Shown in pieces: positions 37,001 through 47,854 of a DNA stretch of 64,000 nt (its first letter is position 1; the number at the start of each line of letters is the position of its first letter). This DNA is from Stichopus chloronotus (taxonomy: Eukaryota; Echinodermata; Holothuroidea; Aspidochirotida; Stichopodidae), in contig CM037845.1 in the NCBI GenBank assembly GCA_021234535.1, forward strand, positions 10,594,143-10,658,142. Direction: 5' to 3'. The notes under the pieces are model-generated. The model saw only the letters and a list, made by a program, of their open reading frames with translations. It ran no database searches and was not told the DNA's origin. The translations under genes and the position numbers were made by a program.

Positions 37001-38284
37001 AAGACAGTACATTATGTTAAGAAGGGAAATGTGATTGCACTTCAGTCTTGGTGTGTTGGTAGTCCATTGTCAGTAGATGATCACTTTTTTTCATGGAGGT
37101 CAAAGGTCATTAGATGTCACCAGAGCTTCACGCATGAAAGCCTATTAAGGAAGATATCTCGGCAACTAAATGTTGCTGCAATTTCAAACTCCTTGTTAGC
37201 ACCTAATGTGTAGATCATCTCCGTAACATTTTTTATGGAGGTCAGAGGTCATGTGAGGTCTATAGAAGGACATAGTGTGAAATGCAGTATCTCATAGTAC
37301 TGTGTATCACAAACACACTAATACGTATTACTGTACACTAGTTTTCCCACTAGTTTGTAACACATAGTCTGTATATCACAAACACAGTATCGCATAGTGT
37401 ATAAACTGTGTAATCACCGTATCTCACGAAGGGAAAGGTGCTCTTAAGTCGGTGTGTTGGTAGTCCACTGTGAGCACAGTACATGACTCCTCTTGTTTTT
37501 CATGGAGGCTTACAAAAGGCTTTCATGGAGGCTTTCAAAGTGTCATCATTGTTAGCACTTGATGAGCAGATGATGTCTGTCATTTGAATTGCCCCCATGG
37601 GAGACTTGTCATCACTGTAATGTGACATGAAATGAATACATAGTTCTATCATTCCAACGATCTGTCCTGCATGGCTTCAAAAGCCCAGCATGTGATACTT
37701 TGAGAGTTTTACATGTTCTGAATGTGAACGTATGAAGAGGTAAATGTCATTCATATTAAGAAAAAAAAATGCACATTTTTTTCTGTTGGAAACTTCCCAA
37801 AATGTAGATCTATGTTCAATACCAGAGATTGCTGCTAGAGAGACTTTTTCAATGCTGAGTGAATGACATCACTCATTCATATCAGCACTTGGAAATGTCA
37901 AACCCATAAGTGATACAGAATGCGGTTGTCATTCTTGCATTTTGTTTTTATTTTGATATGGTCCCTTCCCTAAGTTCTCTTTTCCACTGGTTGCCTTCGT
38001 TTGTAAGCGATTGTGTGTGTATGGAAAACTCTGCTATTGGCAAGGAAGGACAGTGGCATGTGACGCTCTGGTTTTACAAACTTACACTATGGCATCTGTG
38101 ACTTACAAAACTTTCATCTTATTTTCCCCAATTTACAATCTCAACTCATGATCAGGTTGTTTATAATTGATAATCCATTCTCAGGTCTGTGCAGGGTTCT
38201 CCTGTGCGTACAGTATTTACAAAAGCAGTGCTTCATTACTTGAACCTACTGTAATGGTGTCATCATTTCTCTGTTCATTTACAG
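31048..38284 (+). other. Putative first intron of the plus-strand ZF gene
   Basis: No independent gene is seen. 31980-32090 has a CTCCCGGTTTT/GGGAGACTCCCG repeat fragment. 36060-37560 is the AGGTCA/CTCAAGAAG repeat array listed separately. Open frames of 60-152 codons overlap on both strands and lack motifs. The intron assignment depends on the tentative first exon. Confidence 0.4.
36060..37560 (+). repeat. Degenerate AGGTCA / CTCAAGAAG repeat array
   Basis: ATCTCAAGAAGGG-type words recur (about 36173, 36459, 36751, 37423), as do GGAGGTCAAAGGTCAT (36253) and GGAGGTCAAAGGTCATTAG (37096). A GT-rich tract (36128-36150) followed by GTGACGCC precedes them, as in the 58.6 kb copy. At its left, GATTCCTTGCT...AGCAAGGATTC (36079-36107) is an imperfect foldback; a similar foldback (GATTCCTTG...CAAGGAATC) lies near 36384-36412. 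Same superfamily as the minus-strand array at 24.4 kb, more decayed. Confidence 0.85.
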
Positions 38285-38371
38285 AAAACTCTTTGTTAAT
38301 TAAAGAGGAATTTTGTGATGATGACAGCGCACTAAATGATGGTCATGGGTTTAACCCGTTAACTTTTGCAG
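38285..38371 (+). CDS. ZF gene exon A (87 nt, phase 1-1, IKEE motif)
   Basis: TTTACAG acceptor, 87 nt, donor GTAAGT. It is read in the only frame open across it and encodes NSLLIKEEFCDDDSALND then GHGFNPLTFA. The I-K-E-E tetrapeptide followed by an acidic patch is a classic sumoylation consensus with acidic extension. SUMO attachment in transcription factors usually supports repression. Both borders are phase 1, so the exon can be included or skipped without a frame change. I found no counterpart in the minus-strand gene. The call rests on splice sites plus the match in style to exons B and C. Confidence 0.7.
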
Positions 38372-38920
38372 GTAAGTGAATATCAACTATTCCAGTTGGA
38401 CTAAGTACTGAAACTCAATTGTTTACAGTATATTTTGTGCTGTAAATCCTCTGGCCTTCCTAAAAAGTATTGTCATTTTGAAGCAAAGTGTTATGCAATG
38501 TTATGTATGGATACAGTAGTGTGTGATTGTAGTTTGACGTCTAACTGATGATGTCACTCCGTACAAAAACTTGAATTTCCTTGATCTATTCATTTGTAGT
38601 ACTTACCTTTTCTTTAAGTGCATGATGTAGCATTATGCATGTCACACATAGTCTGTACTGTATTACAGACCAAAGGTATTGTAACGTGCATTAACTTTAG
38701 AATTATGAAGGTAACACCCTAGTATTTTGCTTCTTTTGTCTTCTTTCAAACATTTTTATCTATTTTACCTTTAGAGGCTAACCTTAGGGCAATCCGATGG
38801 ACTTCTACTGTACAGGACAGTACTTTTGGTAGACTGTAGCTCTTACTGTACATATTAAGAGCAGGTTGTGCTAGGCATTTTCAAAAGTGCACCAAGGGCC
38901 AAGCCCTATACTTTCCTCTG

Positions 38921-40267
38921 CAGGGTTTCCCCTGGTACTTAATTGCAGAGGCGGCCGCCTCGCAACTTTTTAAGACCGCCTCGCCAAAAAATGCCGTAAG
39001 TACCGCCTCGCACGTTTACATCCAGGGCTGGAAAAGGTCAGGAAGCCGGAGGCTCCTTCCCGGGAAGTCTCGCGGGAAATCCGCTTCTGTACTTCTGGCC
39101 ATGTTTATCTTGTACATACCATGCTTATTTCGAGTGGTAGAGATCACACATGTATGTGGTTTCCTAAATAGTTATGTTGGAAAATAACTGGTGAATAAAT
39201 CCATTCAAATGTGTATCCCAAATGCCCCATCCACTTTCAATCTTCAACAAAAATTGAAGTAAATTACTATTGGTGTAATAGAATACCCTTATTTTTTACT
39301 CATGATCAATATTTTTCAAGTTATATATGTGAAAAAACAACCGTTGGGAAATGTTTGCAGAAGAGTCTACGTATACCTCCTTTACTCCATTCAATGTCAA
39401 TTAAAAAGCATAAGCTTAGGCCTGCCACGCCTGCATGCGCAAATTCTCATATTTCTATGTCCAAAACACTTCATGAAACCAATAGTCTGCTTCTTCAAAC
39501 CTTTAGTCCAAACATTTTAAAGTGACTACTAGTAGGATCAATGAACTAAAAAAAAAAACAAACTCTGAAACCTGCAACTTCCCTGTAATACGGAAATATG
39601 AATTGCCAAGGTGGTTAGGCTATTCGATATACGTCCACTGCATTAGGATATCATTACTTACAATTTTCAGAAGGCTGCGCACGATTTACGTGATTCTTGT
39701 CACGAAACTTTTAGGGACATTTCAACGTCAAAAATGTATGTAATACAGTTTACTCTACATGACATGTGCAACATTTCACAGAACGTTTTGATTTTGAAGC
39801 AATATCAATTATTTTTTCTGATCGAACTATCGTGTTTTCACCTGATACAGTAACAGTTTTCAACTTGTAGAGTTGAAATTAAGCATGGGTTTCAAATGAT
39901 TCGGACACGTCTAAAAACGCTAAAATCTCTGAGTTTCCGGCTGCTTTGCACCCTAGACCCCTACCGGAATCGTCCATGAACCCCACAAGGGGCCCTATGG
40001 TGAGCCCATTGACCCCACGCTGGTATGACAATCGCTTCGCTATCGAATGACGACTACGGCGCAATGTTAGGTCTGGCGGGAAACTCCGACTATATGGTAA
40101 TTAGTCTCCCGGAAAATTTACATCTTTTCCGACCCTGTTTATATCATGGTCAAAATCACCTAATCTTCGAGAACCTACTTAGTACGGATTTGCACCCGAA
40201 ATTCATGGCGGCGTCAAGTAATTCGCCCTCGCCGCCTCATACTCAGAAAAACCCAGGGGAAACCCTG
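38921..40267. mobile_element. Non-autonomous TIR DNA transposon, about 1.35 kb
   Basis: The left end CAGGGTTTCCCCTGG (38921-38935) is the exact inverse of CCAGGGGAAACCCTG at the right end (40253-40267). Both ends carry a subterminal GAGGCGGC/GCCGCCTC block. A 5-bp direct repeat CTCTG flanks it (38916-38920 and 40268-40272). The interior has no transposase frame, only frames up to 104 codons without motifs. The CAGGG...CCCTG termini resemble hAT-type elements, but those make 8-bp duplications, so superfamily is open. An internal segment (about 39880-40020) recurs near 14.9 kb. Confidence 0.82.
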
Positions 40268-40577
40268 CTCTGCTTTAAAAAGCTATAACAGCTTGTGTGC
40301 CTTGGTCAACTGCATTTGTCTAAAAATGGCCAGATTTTGCCCCCCTCTCCCCCCCCCCCCCAAAAAAATTGTTTTTGCGTTAAGAGTTTCGTCGTGGTCA
40401 TTTGCAGGTATGAGCTGTATATTTGTCGCAGGCTCTCGGTTCTACTAGCTTTTTCGGGGAAAAAGGTCACTCTTTGAGTTTCTCGACCATAGCACTGTGA
40501 TGAAATTGAAATGAAACAAACCTGGCATGAATGTTTTCTTGGTTGGTATCAGATGGAAGAGAATGAAGCTATTTTTT

Positions 40578-40610
40578 AGCTCATACTGTACCAGCTAGCT
40601 GGTGTGAGCT
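40578..40610. repeat. Palindromic foldback heading the minisatellite
   Basis: A perfect 14-base palindrome ACCAGCTAGCTGGT (40590-40603) sits inside outer arms AGCTCA / TGAGCT (40578-40583 and 40605-40610). It lies immediately before the 145-bp minisatellite and may be the terminus of a dispersed element that contains it. Confidence 0.7.
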
Positions 40611-40639
40611 TTTGTAATGGTGCGGCGTCACTCTATCTA

Positions 40640-41265
40640 TCTATCTGTTCACAATTGTTCAAAATGCTTGTTTCGGTCATGCTTTCATGGATTTGTTCAA
40701 ACTTGGACACAATGTTCCACAGGGGGTGGACCATTTAGGGTGTTCAGGAATTTTTGGTCCAAGGTCCCATGTGGGCCCTTTGGCCCATTTTATAAAAATT
40801 CTACAAAATGCTTCTCCTCCTACAGATTATATTGTACAATGCTGATGGTTTGTCACAATGATGCTCAGTTATTGGTCCCTTCAGGGTCTTCAGGAATTGG
40901 TAGTCCAAGGCCCCATGTAGGCCCAATGGCCCATTATGTGAAATTCTGTTCGAAATGTTGCCTCACACATGCATCCATGGATTTACATTTAACTTGGACA
41001 CAATAATCCTTGGGTGGTAGTTCATTTGGGGTGTACAAAAAAGTTTCAGTCTGAGGTTCCATGTGGACCCTATGGTCCATTTTAGGAAATTCTACAAAGT
41101 TGTTCTTCTCCTACATATTCTCTTGTGCAATGTTGATGGTTTGTAATAATGATACTCTGCTAGTGGTTATCTTAGGGTGTTCATGAATTTTGTAGTCTAT
41201 TGTTCCATGAGGACCGTATGGCCCATTTTATGGAATTCTGCAAATTGTTTCTCCTTCTCCCACTA
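40640..41265 (+). repeat. About 145-bp degenerate minisatellite, four units
   Basis: The block CCATGTGGGCCCTTTGGCCCATT and relatives recur near 40763, 40907, 41056 and 41199, spacing about 143-149. Between them GGTGTTCAGGAATTTTTGGTCC and TTGTACAATGCTGATGGTTTG recur in order. A further weak partial unit may lie near 41790-41880. The 129-codon frame crossing it at 40617 is a repeat artefact. Confidence 0.88.
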
Positions 41266-41403
41266 AAGTGCCCCTTTAAACTGTCATACACCTCTCAAAT
41301 ATCCCTATCCTGCATGAATGATAACTGAGTAATTGGACAGTGTCAGTTGCTTTGCTAACTGAAACTCTGTATTGCCCTCAGGTATGTTGACCAGTATATG
41401 GAC

Positions 41404-41720
41404 TTAAAGGGGCACTTTGAGTTGTTTCATGAACTTCAGTTAGTCTTCACAAACATATCACTTTTGTGTCAAGTTCAACTAAGAGGGCCCCATTATGAGT
41501 CACATGTAAATGACCACTAATGAGTGAGTAGCTAATGATTTAAATTGGTTTTGGAAAACTTGTGACCATTCACTTTTCCACATTAGTACCAATTCATATA
41601 ACCACAGCCAGTACAAACCAATAAGGAAAATTAGTAAAAATTGACAGTTTTCATAATTATTGGATGTGAATTGTGATGCTGATTATAAGCATTGTTATTT
41701 GGTAGTACCCATTAAAATTT
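41404..41720. mobile_element. TTAA-flanked MITE-family copy, right end worn
   Basis: TTAA (41404-41407) is followed by AGGGGCACTTTGAGTTG. The interior (GTGAGTAGCTAATGATTTAA, ACTTGTGACCATTCACTTTT, AATTGACAGTTTTC, ATTGGATGTGAA) aligns in order with the reverse complement of the intact element at 44870-45237. An outward-facing second end (AAAGTGCCCCTTTAA, about 41266-41280) lies just to the left. The right end of this copy is not clear. Confidence 0.7.
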
Positions 41721-42429
41721 TTACAACTTTAATTTATTGACAAAGATCAAACTTCTGCACTGTTGGAGCACCAGTTTATGAAATTCTGAAAATTGTGCAG
41801 TCCCACAGATTCTCTTGTACAATGTTGATGATTTGGTATTTTGATACTCAGATACCTATGATTTGACATAATGATACATGAATGGTACCTTCAGGATATT
41901 TAGGTATAAGCCTCCGCACCAATGGTGCTCTAGTTTATCAAAGCAGCACGTTCTGCTTAAAGTGTACTAATTTATCACTCAAAGTACTGTAGTATTCCCA
42001 TTTTGTATGCATGCGCTATATGATACCTATATAGGCCTATACTGTAACTGTTTCACTGAAACCAAATGTTGTGCCCACTCCATGATTGACAAATTAATGT
42101 AGTCTATAAATGTTAACGTTGCCATGGAAATCTTTGAAACAAGAACATCATTTGCAAGGAATAGTATTGAAAAACAGTTCTGTGTTAGTACAGTGAAAGT
42201 GTGTTTATGTAACATTGCATCACCTTGGACAAATGGAAGTGCAAAACAGTTTACTGTACATTTGCAAATTCTTCATCACAACACATTCTTTTGAAACAGA
42301 AGCAGACCTTAGCCAAAGGAGAGAGGGGGTACAGTATGGGGGAACCCCACCAAAAAAGATGTTTGCTTCCCTTGAAAGTTTGAAGTTTCCCAATGACTTA
42401 CTGTAAAATAGTACATTTTTCACATTAAG

Positions 42430-42472
42430 CTCCCTCTGAAAACATTTGGCCCCCTCTGAAAACATTTAGCCC
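42430..42472. repeat. 21-bp tandem duplication
   Basis: Two consecutive copies of CCCTCTGAAAACATTTGGCC (second with AGCC). Confidence 0.8.
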
Positions 42473-42795
42473 TCCCCCCAAAAAAGTTTCACCCATCTTC
42501 AGTGCCTTGTCATTGAAAAATGTTCAGGGTCTGAAAGAATGAAAAAACAATAGAGAGACACAGTATGATGATTCAGATGTATTACTGAAAGCTTCTATGC
42601 TGGTGATCTTCTCCACTTTCAAGGAGACCACCAGACATGGTAGAAATGTCTTTACTCCTAACAATGAAAACACAGCATGCAAGGACAGGCAGCGGGGATA
42701 TCGATATTGAAATTACTGACCTTAAGGTAGTTCTCATCTTACATGTCTATCACTAATCACAATTATCTGTCAGTAATTTGTCCATTTTTCTGAAG

Positions 42796-42873
42796 CTACC
42801 GTGAAAGAGGAACTCGTGAGTGATGACGGCGGCACGGAAGATGGTGAGCCTCCCGAAACTCCCGTCGTATCAT
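42796..42873 (+). CDS. ZF gene exon B (78 nt, phase 1-1, VKEE motif)
   Basis: CTGAAG acceptor, 78 nt, donor GTAGGTG. It encodes TVKEELVSDDGGTEDGEPPE then TPVVS, with a V-K-E-E sumoylation-type site and an acidic run. Exon B' of the minus-strand gene has the same length, phase and donor sequence. GC content is higher than in the surrounding intron and changes between B and B' keep the KEE core, which supports real coding use. Known practice in metazoan C2H2 genes is that such short acidic exons link the N-terminus to the finger exon. The function beyond that is unknown. Confidence 0.8.
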
Positions 42874-45800
42874 GTAGGTGTATTTACAGTCTTCATATGT
42901 TCACTAATTTGAATTCGAGACACATTTTCCAACATGCCCGCACTGCATCACCAATTGATATGAGGAGAAACTAAAATTTCTTCCAAGAGATGGATTACAG
43001 GGGATACAGTGTCTTAAAGATGCAGTTCATCAAACAGCATCTGTTTTGATCAGTTATCAACTTGATCTGTATTATCACTGGTGCTGCAAAGACCCATTCC
43101 GTGGTGAACAACAGCCTGTATTAGGTTCATGGCGTAGCTCAGGTTTCATTTACAGTTCTCTGTATAGTACAGTAGTTCCAGTCACACTTTTTGTTTTGTG
43201 TTGGCTGAGACCAAAGTGAATAACCACATGTGGACCTCAGAGCGGTATCCTGATTTTATAGATGGCTGAAGATATGAATTTTATCTGACAGGATGACACA
43301 CTCTTTTAAATTGAGGAGCATCACTCTATCCTCTCCAATGTTTGAAAGGGAAGTAGGGTAATTGTTTCACAGAGAACAACCATGTTTTTAAAACCATTGT
43401 TTGTGGACATAGAATGATAGATTATTCAAAATAATGAAGGACAGTAGCCTTCTTTTCAAGAAATAAGTTTCTCACAGATAGAAATTCACTTATTTGTTGC
43501 TCAACAGTAATTTGTTCACCAAAACTTTTCAAACTTTCTCTGGTGAAGATCAACTGGCTTTTTGTGGCTACTAAGGATGTCTGTTTTTTTCACCCCTTAC
43601 AGATTGGATGGGCATTTAAAAAAGATATTGGTGACCTAACCCGAATGGTTCTTGTAGTCTGTTACATTGCAAATAACATCGCAAATCTTGTCCGTAGCTG
43701 TAACATATTGCCAGTCATTTTTTTGTAAAATTGTCACCAAACCACAAATGTTATCATGAATTTTAAATATTTTGTACTCTTTTGGTTGCTCATTACAAGA
43801 CTAGTATTTTTGGTTCCTTCTGTCAGCAAAGGATTCTATGCAGTCAGATTGGTGCCCTTGTGTTGTAGTACTTTCCGAGGACCGGAACAAAAGAATTTCA
43901 GGTCCTTGGAGACAATTCTATTGAATTCTCAAGTCCTCAGTAAAACGACAATAGGAAGTGTGTTGTTAAGGTTAGGGGTTCAGGAAGGAACAACAAAGGA
44001 AAATTCAATGTAGTCCTCCCTCTGCATGTAATGTAAAGCTGTGTGTGTGTATGTGTTTGTAGTGTGTTTGTCTGTGATCACTTATTGGGTATGCTCTAAA
44101 CTCAGTAGGGGAAAGTCAGATGAAAGTCAAACTTGGTAGGTAGGTTGGTCATACTGAGAAGATATGCCCTATGGGCTATAATCCTACAATAATTTGTTGA
44201 AATGTATCCAAAGTTAGCATAGCAATGTAGAAGACTACCATATGTTATTTGTTTATATGTAAATTTGTGCACTATTGGCCAGAGAGAGCTTGTACAATTG
44301 AGATTGTGATACCACTTGCTTTTGGGCCAATCAGTGCTCCTTGTCCACAGGACCCTGAGGGTCTTACTAAGCTGCTGCTGTTGGAATATAAGTGTGTGGT
44401 AGCAAAGGTGTTGTGGAACATAGGGCAGCCACCTTAGCAAATACAGTAGTCAGCTGGTGATGTATCTTTCACAAGAGTTCAGCTTTTCTCTGGACTATGG
44501 TTTGGATTTGTCAATAATTTTTAATCTGTTGTGATGTTCCTATGCGAGATAGTGAGTATTTATGCTACCTTTCAAGGATGCCAATTGTTAAATTTTTTGA
44601 GATGGTACAGTTGGTACCAATAAATTTTGGGGATACCAGGCGCAGTAATTTTAAAGTTTTTTTTTTTTTGCAAAGTGCACAGTTATCTAAATGTTTTTGT
44701 TTTAAAGTGCCAACAGTAAAGCTTCGAGCAGCTGCTGCGTAATGTGTGGCACTGGCACCAGTCAGTAATGGTACTGATGTTAGTACCCACACTGTTATTA
44801 CCATCCAAGCCTAGTCTGCTTCTATGAGTGTTACACCAGTCTTGTCAGAGCGCTAGCTTTTGAGCTTAAAGGGGCTCATTGAGTTGATATCAGTAAAGAT
44901 TGCGGTGATTTTGAAGAATACAAACACACAACAATACTCACAATTAGCATAATTAATCAAGTTTCACATCCAATAGTTGTAAGAAAACTGTCAATTTTTT
45001 CGAATTTTTGACCGTTACTTGCTCTGATTATGTGCATGTGAATGTACTTATGTGAAAATGTCTGGTCACAAAGTTTCAAAAACTAAATTTAATCGTTGGT
45101 TACTCACTCATTAATGTTCCAACGAATGTAAAACTTTGGGATCCTTTTAGTTTGACCGTTTGTCATTAGTATGTGAAGGAAACTTGACCGGTTTAGAAAA
45201 ATTGAGTGAATTCCACAAAACAACTCAATGAGCCTCTTTAAAGTGCAAGATGGGGTCAAAGTTGGTGTGTGGGTAGAGCATATGGAGATCTTAAAAAAAT
45301 TGATTGTAAAATTTTGGGGCTGTGGTAAAAAAAAAACTTTGTTTGAGATTAACAGAAGTACTGTCTTCAGTCTTAAAGCTGATCACCAAAATTGTGAGTG
45401 TGACTCATGTTTTGATTGAGTAAATGTAATGCCTGAACCAAAAAGTACACATAAAACAAATACATATGGTACTGTGCTCAATGCAACAGTTTGACAATTA
45501 AGCATGTACCGTAATTCTGTAGAACTGTATATTACAAGCATTGGAACCCTGTTGTTTTTTTGTTGTGGGTTTTTTTTTTTTTTTTGTGTCGGGGAGGTCA
45601 AATATCAGTGGGTAGTGAAGGCTAGAAATGTTCTAAGTCTCAGAAAATGTTTCTCCAAAATGTTAAAAGAAAACTTTTACTTTAAATATCATGATGAAGT
45701 TTGACATTTGTATCAAACCAGTCTTCTCAGTTAGTACTAAATCAGCAAAGATGCAGCATCAAGGATTTAAGAGAGCTTGACACTTGTTATTGTAGGCATA

Positions 45801-45929
45801 ACTGTTAACTTTACTTTGAATGTGATGTAGTTGGAGTAGTTATGTGTGTAACCATGAAATTTTGAATTAGTAGGTATTGTAAAGTTTAAGAAAAAAATTT
45901 CAAAATACCATTTGATTTCCATCATGCAG
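42874..45929 (+). other. Intron B-C of the plus-strand ZF gene
   Basis: It contains a complete TTAA MITE (44870-45237) and GT-rich sequence near 44039-44075. No independent gene is seen. Several overlapping frames of up to 112 codons on both strands have no motif. Confidence 0.6.
44870..45237. mobile_element. TTAA-flanked MITE, 368 bp, 17-bp TIRs
   Basis: TTAA at 44866-44869 and 45238-45241 brackets inverted ends AGGGGCTCATTGAGTTG (left) and the inverse of AGAGGCTCATTGAGTTG (right), with one mismatch in 17. There is no coding capacity. TTAA target duplication is the hallmark of piggyBac and Kolobok superfamilies, so this is probably a non-autonomous member of one of them. A second copy, opposite orientation, lies at 41404-41720. 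Confidence 0.85.
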
Positions 45930-46001
45930 TAAAAGTAACTATCAAGACTGAAGAACCTGATGAAGATGTTCACTTGGATGCAAGTAACTCTCTGGCAACT
46001 G
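45930..46001 (+). CDS. ZF gene exon C (72 nt, phase 1-1, IKTE motif)
   Basis: CATGCAG acceptor, 72 nt, donor GTAAGTT. It encodes VKVTIKTEEPDEDVHLDA then SNSLATG, the last Gly completed by the GA that opens the finger exon. I-K-T-E-E-P is a sumoylation consensus with following acidic residues. Exon C' in the minus-strand gene is the same length and about two-thirds identical. The exon lies about 1.85 kb before the first finger-array exon and is the last exon before it that I can identify. Confidence 0.82.
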
Positions 46002-47854
46002 GTAAGTTAAGTATCTCTGTACTTGTACAATGTTTATTACACATCTTCTTTTGAAAGATAGTAATGTTTTTGTTAATTACTCAATGAGAGGAGAGACGCA
46101 AGGGTAACCAAATGCAAAATGTGTGATATTTGCTACACCTGTTGAGTATTACTAAGAGATTCTGAATATTTGACATGCAGTTGAAGCAATAATAAATGGG
46201 ATAATTAATATTTAAAAACACCTATTGCAAATCTGTGGTCAGGTTCTTTTTACCATGGCATAAGTAAGCAACCCCTGTTCATAAAAAAAACAATTTCTCT
46301 CATTTTTCAGTTACTGCAGGGATATACTTTGTACATGTCTAATGATTATGATTTGGAGGTTGCTAGTCAGTTGTTTCCCGCAAACTGGTTTAGAAAAAGA
46401 AAATAACTCAGGGATTCCTTTAACCTAAGTTTTAATCTACTGTAAGGTAGATATGATAGTACAGATTTTGTGTATTCTTTATTGGGAGTGTATTTAAGGT
46501 TAAATTTTGTAACCATATTGTCAGCTATGAGTGCGGAGGAGGACATTTGATTTGGTTGGATTGTCCAATGATATCTGTTTTATTAGGACAAAGATGTGCT
46601 GTGTAAAAACCGAATCTAGGTGGTTTTTCATGTCGAAGAAGAGTGAAGGTTGTGAAGGAAACTATATAAAAAAACATACATACATACATACATACATACA
46701 TACATACATACATACATACATACATACATACATACATACATACATACATACATACATACATACATACATACATACATACATACATACATACATACATACA
46801 TACATACATACATACATACATACAGTACATACAGGCATACATACACACATACATACACGCATACATACATACATGCATACATACATACATGCATGCATGC
46901 ATGTACATATGTGCATACAGTAGATGGAGCTTATGAGAAGTACAGTGTACCAAGAGCCTGAGAGGTGCATCAGTAATGGAGATTTGTGAAGTACTCAGAT
47001 AAACAAAACCGAAGAAAATAAAGTTAGAGATGGAAAGAGTAGTAAGAGATGGAAAGAGTTTTCACTAACATAGCTATTTTGAGGAACCGTCATGTCTAAA
47101 ATAGGCATTGAAAGCCATAATGTATTTTACTGACAATTGAAGGGATCCTTAGTGAAAGAGAATAAACCTACTGCAGGCATTTCAAATCCCATTCCAATAC
47201 TGCAACTGTAACTTGTTCCTAACTCAAGATATTGCACTGTGGAGAAAGACTTCCCTGGTCAAGATGGGTTTCCAGTTGCCTCAAGGTTGCCAAAGTGCTA
47301 TGTGGCATTGGCAAATTACTGCAGCAAGTCTTTATTTTCCTTTGAAATTTTAAGTCCTCATTTAACCATGAAATTTGACACTAGTGGAAATATAGATTGC
47401 ATATTGGGTAGATTTATCTTAAAATATTGTTAAACATAAGGTCACATTTCTCAAACTGTTGTAATGTTTCTTTTTACGAGAGTCAAAGATATTAAAGATC
47501 TGTAAAAAGTGTTCATGTAACATCACAAATTCCTCATTATGCAATGCACCATTTTGAAATACTGTAGATATTTTGTTGAAATTTGTCACTTCCTAACTAA
47601 ATATGCTATTGAGATATGGTTTTCACCAAAAAGGGGAGATAAATAACCGTCAATTTTTCTGAAATATCAAAGTTCTTCAGTGTCTAATCCCTTTAAGTAA
47701 CGAGATTGTTCATAAAATATTTTACATAGAATGTTCATATTGTAGGAATTTACAGTACATGACAACTTTTGCCTACAATTGTGTAATTTGTCAGTATCAG
47801 CACTATCTCGAAACAGAAGGAGGTGTCGTCACTCTGGTTTTAACTTTCCATCAG
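46002..47854 (+). other. Intron between exon C and the first finger-array exon
   Basis: It holds the TACA microsatellite at 46.7-46.9 kb. The last 340 bases (from about 47515) are distantly similar to the sequence before the second and third finger exons, so the tandem duplication began inside this intron and excludes exons A-C. Confidence 0.65.
46674..46905. repeat. (TACA)n tetranucleotide microsatellite
   Basis: About 150 bases of uninterrupted CATA/TACA, then about 80 bases of imperfect CATACA/CATGCA variants. Long open frames on both strands (MYVC or IHTY repeats) are artefacts of a repeat whose 4-base unit gives a 12-base, stop-free codon cycle. Confidence 0.98.

Larger units (their letters stand above)
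38372..42795 (+). other. Intron A-B of the plus-strand ZF gene
   Basis: It hosts a TIR transposon, a 145-bp minisatellite, a MITE and a small 21-bp tandem duplication, each listed separately. No other gene is supported. Confidence 0.6.

Noticed and set aside
40617..41006. 129-codon plus-strand frame
   Set aside because: Lies entirely within the 145-bp minisatellite.
43590..43735. Possible extra coding exon after TTACAG at about 43602
   Set aside because: No phase-1 donor or K-x-E motif follows, and no counterpart exists in the minus-strand gene.
46525..46970. Open frames of 88-142 codons on both strands with MYVC or IHTY repeats
   Set aside because: They are read through a TACA tetranucleotide microsatellite; the 12-base codon cycle is stop-free by chance.
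47779..47854. Start of the first finger-array frame at 47779 (and 55638 in copy 2)
   Set aside because: The codon is TTG, not ATG. The frame simply runs through intron sequence before the phase-1 acceptor at 47854/47855.
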